Shown in pieces: positions 22,962 through 34,867 of a DNA stretch of 64,000 nt; position 1 is the first letter of the stretch, and each line of letters opens with the position of its first letter. The DNA is taken from the NCBI GenBank assembly GCA_024138015.1, contig JAMXBB010000011.1, positions 72,916,522-72,980,521 of the forward strand, read 5' to 3'. A model generated the notes under the pieces. It searched no databases. It was not told where the DNA came from and saw nothing but the letters and a program-made list of their open reading frames with translations. The position numbers were made by a program, and so were the translations under genes. This stretch comes from Lumnitzera littorea. Lineage: Eukaryota; Streptophyta; Magnoliopsida; Myrtales; Combretaceae.

Positions 22962-22980
22962 TGGTAATAGAGTAGAGGTT
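22962..22980 (+). promoter_or_regulatory. Primer-binding-site-like sequence after LTR G copy 1
   Basis: TGGTAATAGAGTAGAGGTT resembles the initiator tRNA-Met primer site (TGGTATCAGAGC...) with a few changes and lies directly after the LTR end. Confidence 0.5.
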
Positions 22981-24207
22981 CACATGTACGGTAAGTTGAA
23001 AATCTTCGTTACCATCTCTTTATTTCATTGTTGTTGGAGTTGTGGTCTTTGTGGTAGGCATGAATGAGATTAAAAGGTGATGTATGATTGATTGTTGTGG
23101 GATTTTTATAGTTGATTATTGGCTATTGTGATTGTTAAGGCATAGTAGGTAGCATTTGTGTTATGTTTTAGAAGGTTCTGTGGTAAGGTGCATTGAAAAT
23201 GTTTGTTAAATTCCCTAACAGGAAGTTGTTAAAAAAAAAAACTAAATTGTAGGAGATTGTTATTGTAAAGGATTAAATTGTTGCATAGTCGGAGCATGGT
23301 TATTTGCCGAAGTGAGATCTTATAAATTCCAAAATGTTAGGATTGACATTTGAGTATTGAGAGATGGTGAAGAAGTAGGAAATGGAAAATCTTATAGCCT
23401 TAGATGAGTTAAACATGAAATTGCAACTTTATGCTAGGTGAAGGTGCGCATTTGAAATTGATGAACGACATGAGTGAGGGAGGCAACTTGGTGACCAGCG
23501 AGAGCATTCTTCGAGGGATAAAGGTAAGAATGTAAAGAATTTTAAAGTAGTGGTTATAGAGAAGGCTAATGAGGTTGAGTATAAGGATGTATAAGAAGAA
23601 ACCTCAAAGGAAAACATTGAAAAGAGTGAAATTCTAAGGTAGTAAAGAGTCAAAAACAAAAATTGAGAAGGAAAGAAATTTAGAGGGCATAATGGAGGAA
23701 GTAAAGGAGAAGATTGAAGAGATGGTGGTTGACATGACTGAAGGCAACATTTTTCAAGCTTCTCGATTAATTGTGAAATTGTATGTGTAAATGTGGCAAT
23801 TCCAAAAAAAGTGCAACAAGTGAAAGAAGATTCAACAATAATGGTAAGTGGAGGGAACATCAGAGTTCTAGAAGAATTAAAAGTAGAGCTTGACAAAATT
23901 GTATTGGTGGATAAGGATAAACCTTATATTCTTAAACCCTTACAAGAAAGGCTAATGGTGATTCAATTTATTTTGAGCTGCACCTAACAAACCCTATAGA
24001 TTCAATTTTTCAATACTCAATGGATACGAGTGAGATTGGTTAATTGTATGCATGATGAGTGTAAAGAATGGCGATTGTTGATTGCTATGAAGCGTAGGTT
24101 AAGCTAATATAAGAAATTTTATGTTTATATTTTGTAGGTTGGTGTTCGATCCATTTGCATCACACTTTTTAGATTTGAGGTTGAATCATTTGTAAACTTA
24201 GGTAGAT
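22981..24207 (+). other. Internal region between the G repeats, decayed
   Basis: About 1.2 kb. The plus strand from 23360 to 23990 has a Glu/Lys-rich coding look (ENLIALDELNMKLQLYAR, then an open stretch 23793-23987), with many stops. No RT, protease or integrase motif is present. It may be gag-like remnant sequence of the G element. The long open frame on the opposite strand (23429-23896) looks like a shadow of this purine-rich strand. Confidence 0.35.
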
Positions 24208-24863
24208 AATAGGAATTAATCTTCGTATCAACATAAGTCAAACCCAAGAATGATTTGTGGAGTCTAGAACCAACCAACGAGAGCATAACTAGGCCAAAAC
24301 AATAAGAAAAAGTAGAAGAAGAGGAGGGACCAACCCAATAGTAGATATTTGGTCTGACTTGGTGATATTGTCCATGTTGAGCATAGAATGTACGCTGAGA
24401 AACAGAACGCACTAGCTTGCTAATGTTTAAGTAAACTGGCCTATTAGTTCAAGGAACATATTTAACTAGACAGTCATTGTGGGACCAACTTGATGGTCAT
24501 TCATTTAAGGCTGACATCTTATTTCCTATTGCTATTTTTCTTTGTTTTTAAGTTGTAATTATTTACTAAAATGCTGCTGGGGCTATCTTAGTATAAATAC
24601 TCTTTTCTTTATTTGTAATAGTACTTTATCATCTGAAAATACTCTTTTATCATCCTCCATTGGAGTTTTACTAGAAATTAGCTACATTTAACTATTTCGT
24701 TGTAGATCTTATCAATCGTTTGCATCTATAATTGATTATGGTGATTCATAGCTTGTTTATATCACGAGATTTAATAGGATTTTCATGCTAAATGTTGATT
24801 TTCAAAGTCCATGGGTCAAATTGATTAGGAAATTCAACAATCATTTGCGTTAGACACATCATT
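24208..24863 (+). repeat. LTR-like direct repeat G, copy 2
   Basis: Direct partner of 22287-22961, with a TATA-like AGTATAAATAC at 24591-24601. Similarity continues past the LTR end into a primer-site-like and leader-like stretch (TGGTATTTAATAGAG, then ACGGTAAGGTG), which is unexpected for a 3' LTR. Confidence 0.65.
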
Positions 24864-25309
24864 GTGGTATTTAATAGAGATTTAGTCTTTATGTATTAAC
24901 GGTAAGGTGTAAGTACATGGAGAAACAATCGCATCATGTATGTAGGGCATGAAAACATTTAGGAGGAAAAAGAAAAAAAAAAAAAAGAAGGAGACTCAAA
25001 AGTATTATGGTTAAAGAGATGAAAGAAGGAAGGCTCCTTGGGTTCTTTTTTTTTTCCTCCCCAATATGTATTCCTATGCCTATCTTTAATATTTTTCTAA
25101 ATAGAGGAAAGTATAGATATGTTGAGTGAAAAGAAAAATAAAGATGGGAATTAACTATTTATAGTATACCCGTTTTCAATAAATCGCGAAACTTGTTTGT
25201 TTAGTCATCATATTTTACCTATTTGTCCTTAATGCACATCATCAAGATAACTTCATTACCACTTTCACTTTCTCTATAATTTAATATCTTGCATGTCTGA
25301 TTATTTGGC
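24864..25309. other. No gene seen
   Basis: Poly-A/poly-T-rich sequence. The only structure is the leader-like continuation of repeat G in its first ~50 bases. Confidence 0.4.
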
Positions 25310-26812
25310 CCTAACTCTAACACTGGTGCCTAAGAATGCCTTGAGTAAGGCAAAATAAGTAAATGAAATGGGTGCTAAACTGACTGAATTAATAATTTAA
25401 ATTTTTTTGAAAATTTCCTTCTTTTTGGCTTATAGAAGTAATGATAGAACAAAATAAATTTTGATAAATTAAACAAGGAGATAATTAAAGTATAATATTA
25501 ATCACTAAATATGTAGAGAGATAAATGGATAGAGATAAAGAAAATCAAGCATAATAAATATAATGGTTTCATAGGTATATTCCTCTAGCTTTATGCTTAG
25601 CTCTGGTCACCGAATTAGTTTCCACTATATTATTAAGAGAAATTGTATAAACACAAAGCTTACAATCATTGCTAGTTGATGGGAGGTAAGTACATCAATT
25701 AGTTTATAATACAGTAAAACAGTTTTGAGTTTGAATGTTGATCCTTCAAGGACTAATAATGAATTTCTAGTACTTCTCCTTAATATTTCTACTATTTAAC
25801 CTAACAATTAAATGCAAGTAATCTAACTATTAAAACTACATTAAAATAAACTAATTTAATCTAAAAGAACAATAAAATACAGGAAAAGAAAGGAGACAAT
25901 AAAAATTGTAAAGAATACATAGACTTTAGTATTTAAATATTGAAATTTCCCCTAAAATCTATGCCACATTCAATCTCATTGTCGCTATTACACTGTGTGA
26001 GCTCCTAGATTCAATTCGCTTTTTAAATTAACTCCTAACATTAAGTATATTCTATCCGAATCGTTTCTACAATAAATTATCTTAAGATTGCATTAAGTTC
26101 TTGAACAATATCATTAAGTTTCCCTAATTCGAAGAAATCAAATAGTCAAACCTCAATCTATTTAGCACTTCTAATTACATCAATCCATTCACAATAAAAT
26201 TTCATGAACTCTAACATTGAATTAACATCTCAAATAAATAATAATTCAACATATCAAAGCATAATGTAATCAGACCTCAATACAAGAAATCACATATTGA
26301 ATTAAAAAAAATAATTCTACATAGATTCTAGGATTCAATATTCAAATACTAAACAAAGTAAATTAAAACATTGAAGAAACTAAAAACGAAGAAAATAAAC
26401 ATGAGAGAGGATTAAGAGACAACCTTTTTTAAAGTCTTGAACCCTAATCTAATCTAAGAGTTGATTCCTTATTTACAACGCTTACAAGGTTATTTATAGT
26501 ACAAAGGAATCTTCAAAATATATCTTCATTGTATCTTCAACATATTTTGCAATATCTCTTACATGTCTCTTTGTTTCCAAACTAAGCTCTCAAATAAAAT
26601 ATAGACGGAAGCATGACATCTTTTAGGACTTTAAATCTCTTCAAAATGAGGAAAATTTGTAAGGAATAACATGTTTACACCCTAATATCATGACCGTGAT
26701 TCCTAAGCATGACAATGTAATCTTCTCTACTCCATAAATAGCAAATAAGTGAAATAGGAGAATCATGTCTAAAGTTCATACTCATGATCCTATGTGATTC
26801 TCTCTAACCATC
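25310..26812 (-). repeat. Probable decayed LTR/UTR of a retrotransposon, minus strand
   Basis: The stretch AATACAGTAAAACAGTTTTG...TTGATCC..CAAGGACTAATAATG (25705-25760) resembles a non-coding block common around plant gypsy elements ('...gatcccacagggactaat...', recalled). On the minus strand ACTATAAATAACC near 26489-26501 would be a TATA box followed by a transcribed region. No second LTR copy or coding domain is in the window. The assignment rests on memory of the motif. Confidence 0.35.
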
Positions 26813-27367
26813 AATTCTTCTTAGGGTAGGCACAATCCGATTTAGTACGATTCGCTCCTTGAAGTCAAATCGAACCTAATATTATAGGTTTTTTTTTTTT
26901 CAATCCAAACCTAACCATGATTTAATTTATTATTTTTTTAAACCTAAAGAAAGGGTCTAGTTTGCAGTTCGAACCAAAATCTTAAAATGTTTTTAAGAAA
27001 TAAACAAGGATAAATGAAAATTTAAAGTCTAGTGTTTGTATTTTAGATCGTAAATTGGAACATAAGTATGCAATTGAGAGTTTAGAAAGTTAAGAATTAA
27101 AGTAACGATATATAATAAAAGGGTTTTAAATGGAGTAAATGTACATAAAGTCACCAAATTAAGAGAGACTTAGATATTATTAAGTTGGTGAAAATATAAG
27201 TTTTATGCCTTATGCATAAACATATATATTTTTTTCCTCTTTTACCTTTTACAATTTGGCTTGGTTCATAATTTTTTAAACCTTTAAAAAACAGTTCGGT
27301 TCGATTTGAATTTTTTCGAACCTAATTTGTGGCCCAATTGGTTATTTTGCCTAACTTTAAATTCTTC
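26813..27367. mobile_element. hAT-type MITE with 8-bp target duplication
   Basis: The element is 26821-27359 (539 bp). Its ends are TTAGGGTAGGCACAAT and ...TTTTGCCTAACTTTA; the reverse complement of the right end, TAAAGTTAGGCA, matches the left in 9 of 12 positions. Both sides carry AATTCTTC (26813-26820 and 27360-27367), a perfect 8-bp duplication as made by hAT transposases. Inside each end are subterminal motifs of the AATCGAACC / GGTTCGATT type in opposite orientation. It has no transposase coding capacity, so it is non-autonomous. Confidence 0.75.
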
Positions 27368-29187
27368 CATATTTTCTTGCTCTTTTAGGCATGATTTTAA
27401 TTCATGATTAATACTCTTAGGTGTGATTCTTTTCAAAAGCTTCAAAACTTGATTAAATTCTTCATATTCATCAAACAAAGTCTAAAATAAAAATATAAAC
27501 TGATTAAGCACCAAAATTACTAAAAATATCGAGGAAACATATAAGAACACTATTAAAATAACCATAAAATATGTGCCATTTAGCATTTATCAATAGTCCA
27601 ACTCAAGCTCCTATCCTCAACAAAAGCACATAGATCTACTATAACCTAAACATTCTCTCAATGTATCTTGCTCATGGAAGGTCCATCCCTACCTTATACT
27701 TTCAACCTAAGAAAAAGCACATAAATCTACAATATTTCAACCACTAACACAATAATTAGGTCATAGTAATTTCCTCAAGGCATTTGATCAAACAAACTCT
27801 AAGTGCACATATATCTTCAACTTTCTCTTCTTTGACCTTCTACTTGTTTTTTTTTTTTACCCTTCTCCTTTCTCTTTTTCACTTTCTACTTTTAACAATT
27901 GAATATAAAGCTTTAGATTAGAGATGAACTTTTGTGTATATTCGTTACATCTCCTATTTAGATCTGACATGACACAATAATGTTACCAATTCAAAAAACC
28001 AATTTAATTTGTGTTTATTTCTAATATTTTAAATTATTCATTGCTTTTTATTAAAAGAAAACATTTCATGAAGAGTTTATTAGTAATATATAACAAAAGC
28101 TCATAAAATCTAGACCCGGTAAGACTACAACCTAATAGAAAGTTCAATAGACTATAAAGTTCGATTACAACTGAAAATAAAGTTCAACAACTAAACACAC
28201 TATCCATCAAAGTATAACATTGAATATAAAGGTCCCAAGTCTAAATGGGCAATAATAGAAATAACTAAGCATTGTTGAAACTTTAATTAATGTCAACCTA
28301 ATCCCTAACATAAGATCATGTTTAAGCTTGTCATATAGGTTATCAACATATAGATCATCACCTAAAATAATTAAACTCAAGGAGTGAGTTGAAAAACCCA
28401 ATATACAGTACACAACAACTGCACAAGCATACACTATGCCATACCAGATGTATACTTACATTTCTAATGTAGCAATTAGGTTTTATTAAAAAAATTTATT
28501 TAGTAATAGTGAATAACACAATTTTAGCATTCTAAAATCTAGAGTAATTCATGACTCTATACAAACAAAACAAGGATGAGGTAATGTAATGCAACTTAAG
28601 GTATTGAATCTTATTGAATCAATTAAATCCTTTGGATTAGAATCCTCTTTTAAGCTTATAGATCCCTTAATTAAATTTAGTTGATTGATTGGAGTTGAAA
28701 TTGAATCTTTGATTATTCTTAGGATTTTTACCAAAAGAGAAAGAGTAAGGGATGGGATTTCAATTCTAGAGTTTTCTAAATTTGAAATGAGCTTAAAAAA
28801 TAAATAATTCAAAAAAGACCAAATTAAATAGGTCTTAGAAAGTAACATTATTAAATTGCCCTTATAAGCATATGTAATTGATATAGTCAACTTAGTAATT
28901 GGCTAATTGTCTCTGTTAAGACTTAGTTATTAAACTTAAATTTATTAAATTTCTACACTTTAATTACTTGATTCCTTTTTATTATTATTTCTTGATTTGG
29001 GGTATTTAAGACCCTTAATTTGTTTTCAGTTGTTTCACATGAAAATCTTGAAGAAAGTTCTAATCTTAATAGATATACTTGCTGAGGAGATGCTTAGCAA
29101 ACGTTATTTTGATATGGCTTGATCTTCTTCCCCAAAATCTTCTCGCTACCCCATTCCATTGTTAATTTCAATTGGATAGGCATATAT
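27368..29187. other. AT-rich intergenic stretch, no gene seen
   Basis: Short chance frames only (for example minus-strand 28549-28890, with no recognisable motif). A poly-T run lies at 27847-27859. No repeat relationship to the rest of the window was noticed. Confidence 0.4.
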
Positions 29188-29990
29188 TGTTGATATTAGC
29201 TATTGGACATGACCTAATAGCTCCAAGTCGAAGTCTCAGCATGCATGGGCCACAAGTAAGCTCGATCTACATGATAAAGCAACTACCACTCCGGTGATTG
29301 ACCGATGGTCAAACCAAGGCGATTGGGACCCTAGCCAAATTTAAGATCACCATCACATCACCATCCCATTCGATCCTCCCCCAACCCAATCAAGGACCTA
29401 CAAACTGTAAGCCACCCTAACCTTAGAGCTAGCATGGAAGCAAGCCCAAAATAAGCACGTAACATTAGGGATATGACTCCCCATTGAGCTACTCTTCACC
29501 AGTACAACACTTGCATCACATTTAATGTAATATAACAACTAACGACTCAGCCCATATTGACTAGCATGGCCTAATTGTATGGCATCGTACAATGTAAGTA
29601 AGATGGGACAGTCAAAGCTTAGGAGCAATCATTTTCCTCCACCGATATCAAGGAGCCTTATCAACTCCCTAAATTCCTAAGTTACACAAACAAGGCCATG
29701 TCCTTATGAATACCTTCCTTTAAGTCCCTAAAAGGTAACTCCATAATCTAAGCCTGAAAGCAAAAGGAACTATGCTCTCATACTCCTTCAATTGAGTTTG
29801 AGCTCCTTTCTCCCTCTCACTAACTTAAGCATTAGAATGTCACACTAGACAACTCTTCAACATAGTAACTTACTCTCTGTTTATTTTGCAGGAAGCTCCC
29901 TTAAACATCTAAGCCCCCCAAATGGGGCCCATTCCACCCCATAAGGCTTAGATCTCTGCCAGTAAAAGATCTAAGGTAATAGATATCACT
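29188..29990 (+). repeat. Tat-like Ty3/gypsy LTR fragment, plus strand
   Basis: Begins TGTTGATATTAGC and contains CTCACTAACTTAAGCATTAG ... TGTTTATTTTGCAGGAAGC at 29815-29895. This pattern corresponds to the U5 region of many plant Tat-type LTRs ('...ctgacttgagcgtcgg... tgttttgcagg...', recalled). It is richer in G+C than its flanks. No partner LTR or internal region was found, so it is a solo LTR or fragment. The right end is uncertain. Confidence 0.5.
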
Positions 29991-30876
29991 TTAATTTAGC
30001 ATCAATGTCTTGAAAGCTTTAAAAGAAAACTCAATCATCAAATACAAATTATTTGTTTCAAACTTTTTCATATCTTTAAAGATTGAATCTTTATCAATGA
30101 ATCTACATTTTTTTTCCTTCCCAAAAACTAATCAAAAGATAGTTAAATAAATTATCCAAATATATTTAACTAATGCAATTAAGTTTTACACCATAAAGAT
30201 TGAATTTCGTCAAGAACGTAAAAACTCATAAGTGTTAGCCCAAAACAATGACCTCTACAATTTGCCAACAACTTCACCAAGACCATGTTAATAATGTTCA
30301 AACTAAGTGTGGGTATACGAATCTGATCAAAGTAGTCACGTATATATAGCTTATGTCTCTGGCTTCGTGTAGTTTTAAAAGAGTCACCTAAAATGACACC
30401 CAACGAATGATTAAAAGAGCATGAGGCCAGAAGGAGGAGCATACAATCTTAAGAGGCTTGGATGCACATGTGACAAGTGGAGGAGCTATTCAAGCATTAA
30501 ACTCTGCTATTCTTGATAAGTAGCATTATGTTCTTTATTTTTTAAATCAATTTTTATCTTTCCAGATTCCATTTTGAAAGTTTCTTCCTAATAATTAGTG
30601 GTCAAGATTAATTTCCTAATAATAGGCTCCTTTATAGGCTCCTTTTAGGTCCAAACCTAAATTAAAGCTTCTTCTTTAGTGCATGAGTCCTTTTAAGAGA
30701 GTTTGAGAGTAGACAAGCTGGTTCAACAATCTCTACTAGAGGCCAACTATACCACATCTTCCTTTATTATCTTGAATACATAGATTTGATTTTCTGAGTT
30801 TTGTCACTTTAGTTCAAAAAGTCAACCTAATTCTTTATTGACTTCAAGCCTAAGTACTAGATTTGACCCTCTATGC
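29991..30876. other. No gene seen
   Basis: Mixed AT-rich sequence. ATGTTAATAATGTTCAAAC at 30284 resembles TTGTTAATAATGTTCAAAG at 30974, hinting that the repeat unit described next once extended further left. Confidence 0.35.
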
Positions 30877-31090
30877 CAAGTATGCTTCACTGTTTACAAA
30901 TCTAGATGTATTTCATTTGGATTTGATGATTTATATCTAGATTAAGTATATCAAACCAGCCTTTTCAATGACCTTGTTAATAATGTTCAAAGCATGTTAA
31001 AGTATCCTTTATTGTTCACACATTTATATGTATTTTATTTGGGTTTGATGAGTGGCATCCAAATCAATATATCAAAACGAACTTTTACTT
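30877..31090. repeat. Two-copy direct repeat, period about 124 bp
   Basis: AAGTATGCTTCACTGTTTAC...CATTTGGATTTGATGA at 30877 and AAGTATCCTTTATTGTTCAC...TATTTGGGTTTGATGA at 31001 are aligned copies of ~90 bases followed by TATATCAAA(A/C)C. No coding content. Confidence 0.55.
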
Positions 31091-33664
31091 CTTCAGGAAA
31101 CCTTATACATTAATATTCACTTTCACTTTTATTTTATTAGTTAATTCAATATTTAATATGCTTTCTTGTCATCAAAACTAGATGAGAGATTGACAGGTCT
31201 ATTTTTATATTTTCGAACTAGCAAAAACATTTGGCTAATTTTTTAATTGAAAAATTAGACTACTAGATTTTAAGTGGAGTTATTACTGGAGTAACCTTGT
31301 TTTCTAATCATTTTGCAAAAGTTAGAACTAAAAAAATAAAAGGTAAAGAATTCATATAAAATAAACTAGAAAAAAGAAGAAAACTCAAGTGCATAAGTTA
31401 AAAGAGTGAGAAAAATAAATTATTTTTTTTAAACTATTTCTATATATATATAGATAGAAGGTAGAAGGCGTTTTTACCCATCTTCAAATTCTTTTCACAT
31501 GAATTCATGGCGCTTTTAGCGCTCTTTAACTTCACGTGAAAACACAATTGTATCTGCATCAGCTTTCCATCAATCCGTCAATACATGCACAGTTCCCCAG
31601 AGACGACGGCTTCGAGTTTGTAATATTCAATCCATTTGTGTCCAATTTGCACGCAATTGCTTGCAACCGCGTAAATAATCTTTACATTAAAGACGGGATA
31701 AGGTTAAAATGCTTAGGTTTTAGTCGTTTTTTATATTTTTCAAATTTACCAACCATATTCCTTGCTGTTGAGCAGTCCATAAGCTATAATAATCCGTAGG
31801 TTGGTATTGTCGGCTTCGAATGGGATTTGAAGAAGCGGCGGTCTCCTCGAAACACAAAAAGATAAAACCTTCAAATCTATTAAGGATTGTAATGTTAATG
31901 TTTTAATAACATGAATATCAAATTTTTCAATAAAATAGATTAAGTTTAATTTTTTTCTTCGTTAAGGTTATAATAAGGTAACAGTTGGTAAAAGAAGATA
32001 ATTATATATTGGAACAAAAATTTTAAAAAAAGAAGTCCACTACATTTTTCTACTAAGTTATATAATTTATATTCAAAATGAGCTTAATATGATTTGATAT
32101 GATTTTCCTTCTAAACTAAAATCAAACTATAAAAATATAGTTTGGCTCTTTTATCTCTTTAGACAAAATCATATGATACGTTTAAGACTTTTTTTTTTCC
32201 CTACAAGTCATAAAAGTCAAGTTTTGTCCGATTAGATTCATCCATTGAACTGTGATTTATTAATGTATATAGTCTTATATCAAATACTAAATCCATTTGA
32301 CAATGATATGCGTTAGCACCATATAAAAAGTTGATAAAATTAATGTTTATATAATTAAAAAATTTTAAATTTTGATAGCTAGTATTTTTCATAGTTATAT
32401 CAGAGCTTATAAATTCCATGTCACCTTATATACATCATGTAATAATCGAAGGTTATACCAATTAAATATATATATATACACATTTCTATCAATATAAACT
32501 AACATTAATTTAAAGTACATGTTAAAAAAAAAAAGATATTATAGTCACCGGGAAAATATTGCTTTGTATTTTTTAAACCGATTGGTCCTTTTCTTCTAGT
32601 TTGCATTGATTTATCTTTTAAATCAATTATAAATTTTTAATTAAGTCATATTTGGTTGTGAAAATTTTTTAGATGAGGTTGGCGATTAATGTTTTAATTG
32701 TTTTTTATTATTATTATTATTATTATTTTGGGTGATGCGGAAACAGCAAGGAAGGTGGAGATGGAATGGGTCGTGAGTGGCGCTGAGGCCAGCGTTCCAT
32801 CTAGTCAGTGCCTTTCATTTTTCAACATCCGACAACTAATAAATATGTAACAAATATATATATGAGTTGGAATTTGGATGATTTAAGGGGTAAGATGAGA
32901 AAGATTCCAAGCCAAGGCAAGAGCAGAGTTAATTGATGTTGCTGACTCGACGTACCTATCAATCCATTGTTGAATTAATATTCTTCTGGATTTTATAGAT
33001 TCTTCAGAATATACCAACGAATATCTGAAGCGGATTGGACAAGCTTGTCGGCCTTGAAAACTAAAACCATATTCTTTTTTTCCAGTTTTTTTTTTTTTTT
33101 TTACTTGATGTTGGGAACGACGTGTCACCAATCAAGCCACAAGCCCCAAGACACTCAAATAAAATAAAACAAAACAGACAGAATCTAAGTGAATCTAATC
33201 TAAGTAAGAATAGATGCATTTGATTCTATATAGTTAATTTTTTTATCGAATTGAATTTAAAAATAATGGTTTGATTTTTTTTTTAAATTAAGCCTAATTA
33301 TATAATTGATTTATAAATTTTTTAAATCTAAAAATAAACGATTTAATTCATAATTCGAATCATCTCTTTTAAATAAAATACTATAAATTAAACCATCCAA
33401 ATTGAAAAAGCTTGTTTTCATGAGTCCGACTTATTTCCAATTTTACAGCAAATTAAGTGACACAATTGATTGGTTTTGATAGTTTTAAAGATTTTCTATG
33501 AAAGTTTCTGTTTTTATTTTCTTTCTAATAAAATTTGTAAACATTATGAAAACATATTTGGTTGTTTGGTTTTTTCAATTTCAATACTAATATAGTATTT
33601 GACTATTTGTCACTTTCTGTTTGCAATTAAGACTATTGTATCAAGTATTTTAAAATTAAGAATG
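31091..33664. other. Region with no recognised gene or repeat family
   Basis: Contains a (TA)n run at 31441-31452 and a (TTA)n run at 32705-32729. The subregions 31490-31850 and 32740-33165 are less AT-rich than their flanks and do not resemble the surrounding elements. A minus-strand frame at 32883-33131 (82 aa) and a plus-strand frame at 31536-31799 (87 aa) have no recognisable domain. They could be low-copy or exon/promoter remnants. Confidence 0.4.
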
Positions 33665-33669
33665 CACAG

Positions 33670-34137
33670 TATCGTTTCTCAATTCTTACCGATAATTAGT
33701 TGAGGTCTGTATGTATTGAGCCTATAAAACAGTATACAATGAGGGGTAGTCGGGGAGTTGTTCGGTGTAGTTACTTCAATACTTAATTTAGCAATAGGCT
33801 TTCTCTAGAATAGAGTACTAAGTGCACAAGCTTAAAATGTAGAGTTTGTAAAGAGAATTATCGCTAGGTAGATATCTAGTATTTATAGCGAAGTGGAGCC
33901 GACCGTTGAAAATCAATTGAGGAGAGAGATCTTCTCCTGTAAGTGTAGGAAAGTGGAGCTTGTCGTATTCGACGTACCTCTCATATTTAGGACGTGGTTG
34001 TTTTATTCTTATTTGTAGTTCATAGACATTACAGTTCTTCATGAGCCTAGGCCACTAAGAGTCAGGCCTGAAACCAACAAAGATGAGCTTAAGAATGCAA
34101 GGCTTGGCAAATCTGGTTAAACTTAAGAGGTCCTTGT
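33670..34137 (-). repeat. 3' LTR of element C
   Basis: Aligns with 47048-47534 through blocks such as AATAGAGTACTAAGTGC, AGAGATCTTCTCC and TGAGGAGAGAG-like sequence. The first bases TATCGTTTCTCAATTCTTACC match TGTCATTTTTTAGTTCTTACC position by position, mostly through transitions. The end nearest the polypurine tract has lost a few bases relative to the other LTR. Confidence 0.85.
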
Positions 34138-34152
34138 CCCCCCCTCCCCCCC
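34138..34152 (-). promoter_or_regulatory. Polypurine tract of element C
   Basis: On the minus strand this is GGGGGGGAGGGGGGG directly abutting the start of the 3' LTR, the position where plus-strand DNA synthesis is primed. The pure G run is unusually strong. Confidence 0.75.
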
Positions 34153-34733
34153 AATCTCATTACTGAGGAAAAGGCAAGAAGAAGAAATGCATGGGCCACT
34201 TAAGCGTAACCAATTCGACTCCAAAAAGTTCGATCTGATACCATGATGCCGACGTGATGAGTTTGTAGATCCAAAGTGATGGATGATTCGAAGTGAGAAG
34301 GCTCGAAGTGGTGAGTCGTCTTAGGTAGTGTGCAACCGGTCTGAAAGGTGTTCGAGGCTAGGCGAGCAAGGGTGCTAAGGTGCTCCAATGCTGCGAACCA
34401 GTTTGCTTGGACAAAGCCTGATAGGAGTCGAATGAACATAGGTATGTCATGTCTTTATAACGTCGACTAGGTGCAGATCGGATGGGTCCCAAAGAAGCTT
34501 CCTGTTAAAGGGACTTTCAAAATGCAACTTTTGCCTGCTTGTATTCCATGCATTAAATGCAACATAATAGGTGTTGTGTTGCAGCAGACTAGCATGAAGC
34601 AACATGTTTTCTACCCTTTTAAAGGTGGTTGTCCAATTGAGATGCTTTCCATGTATCTGTTAGGTAGCATTGTAAGGGATTCATGTTTATACGTATCCTC
34701 ATAACCACCTTTACGGCTTCCCAAGCAGCTTTC

Positions 34734-34744
34734 CTATAAATAGG
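34734..34744 (+). promoter_or_regulatory. TATA box of the antisense gene in element C
   Basis: CTATAAATAGG lies 124-134 bases before the ATG at 34868, on the strand opposite to element C. Spacing leaves a 5' leader of roughly 100 bases, normal for a plant gene. Confidence 0.55.
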
Positions 34745-34867
34745 AGGATTGTAAAGAGAGACCACTTTTCTGCAATCTTTTCGCTCAATTGTCATAATTT
34801 CTACGTTCGTATTCCAACTCTTACCCTTCTTCAAAAGCTTTAATTTTTATTTTCAAGAATCACAAGC

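Noticed and set aside
23429..23896. 155-codon minus-strand frame in the G interior
   Set aside because: It is opposite a purine-rich, coding-like plus strand; its Ser/Leu/Pro-rich translation is a shadow of Glu/Lys codons.
32883..33131. 82-codon minus-strand frame as a gene
   Set aside because: No recognisable domain, a Lys homopolymer from a poly-T run, and no supporting splice or promoter context.
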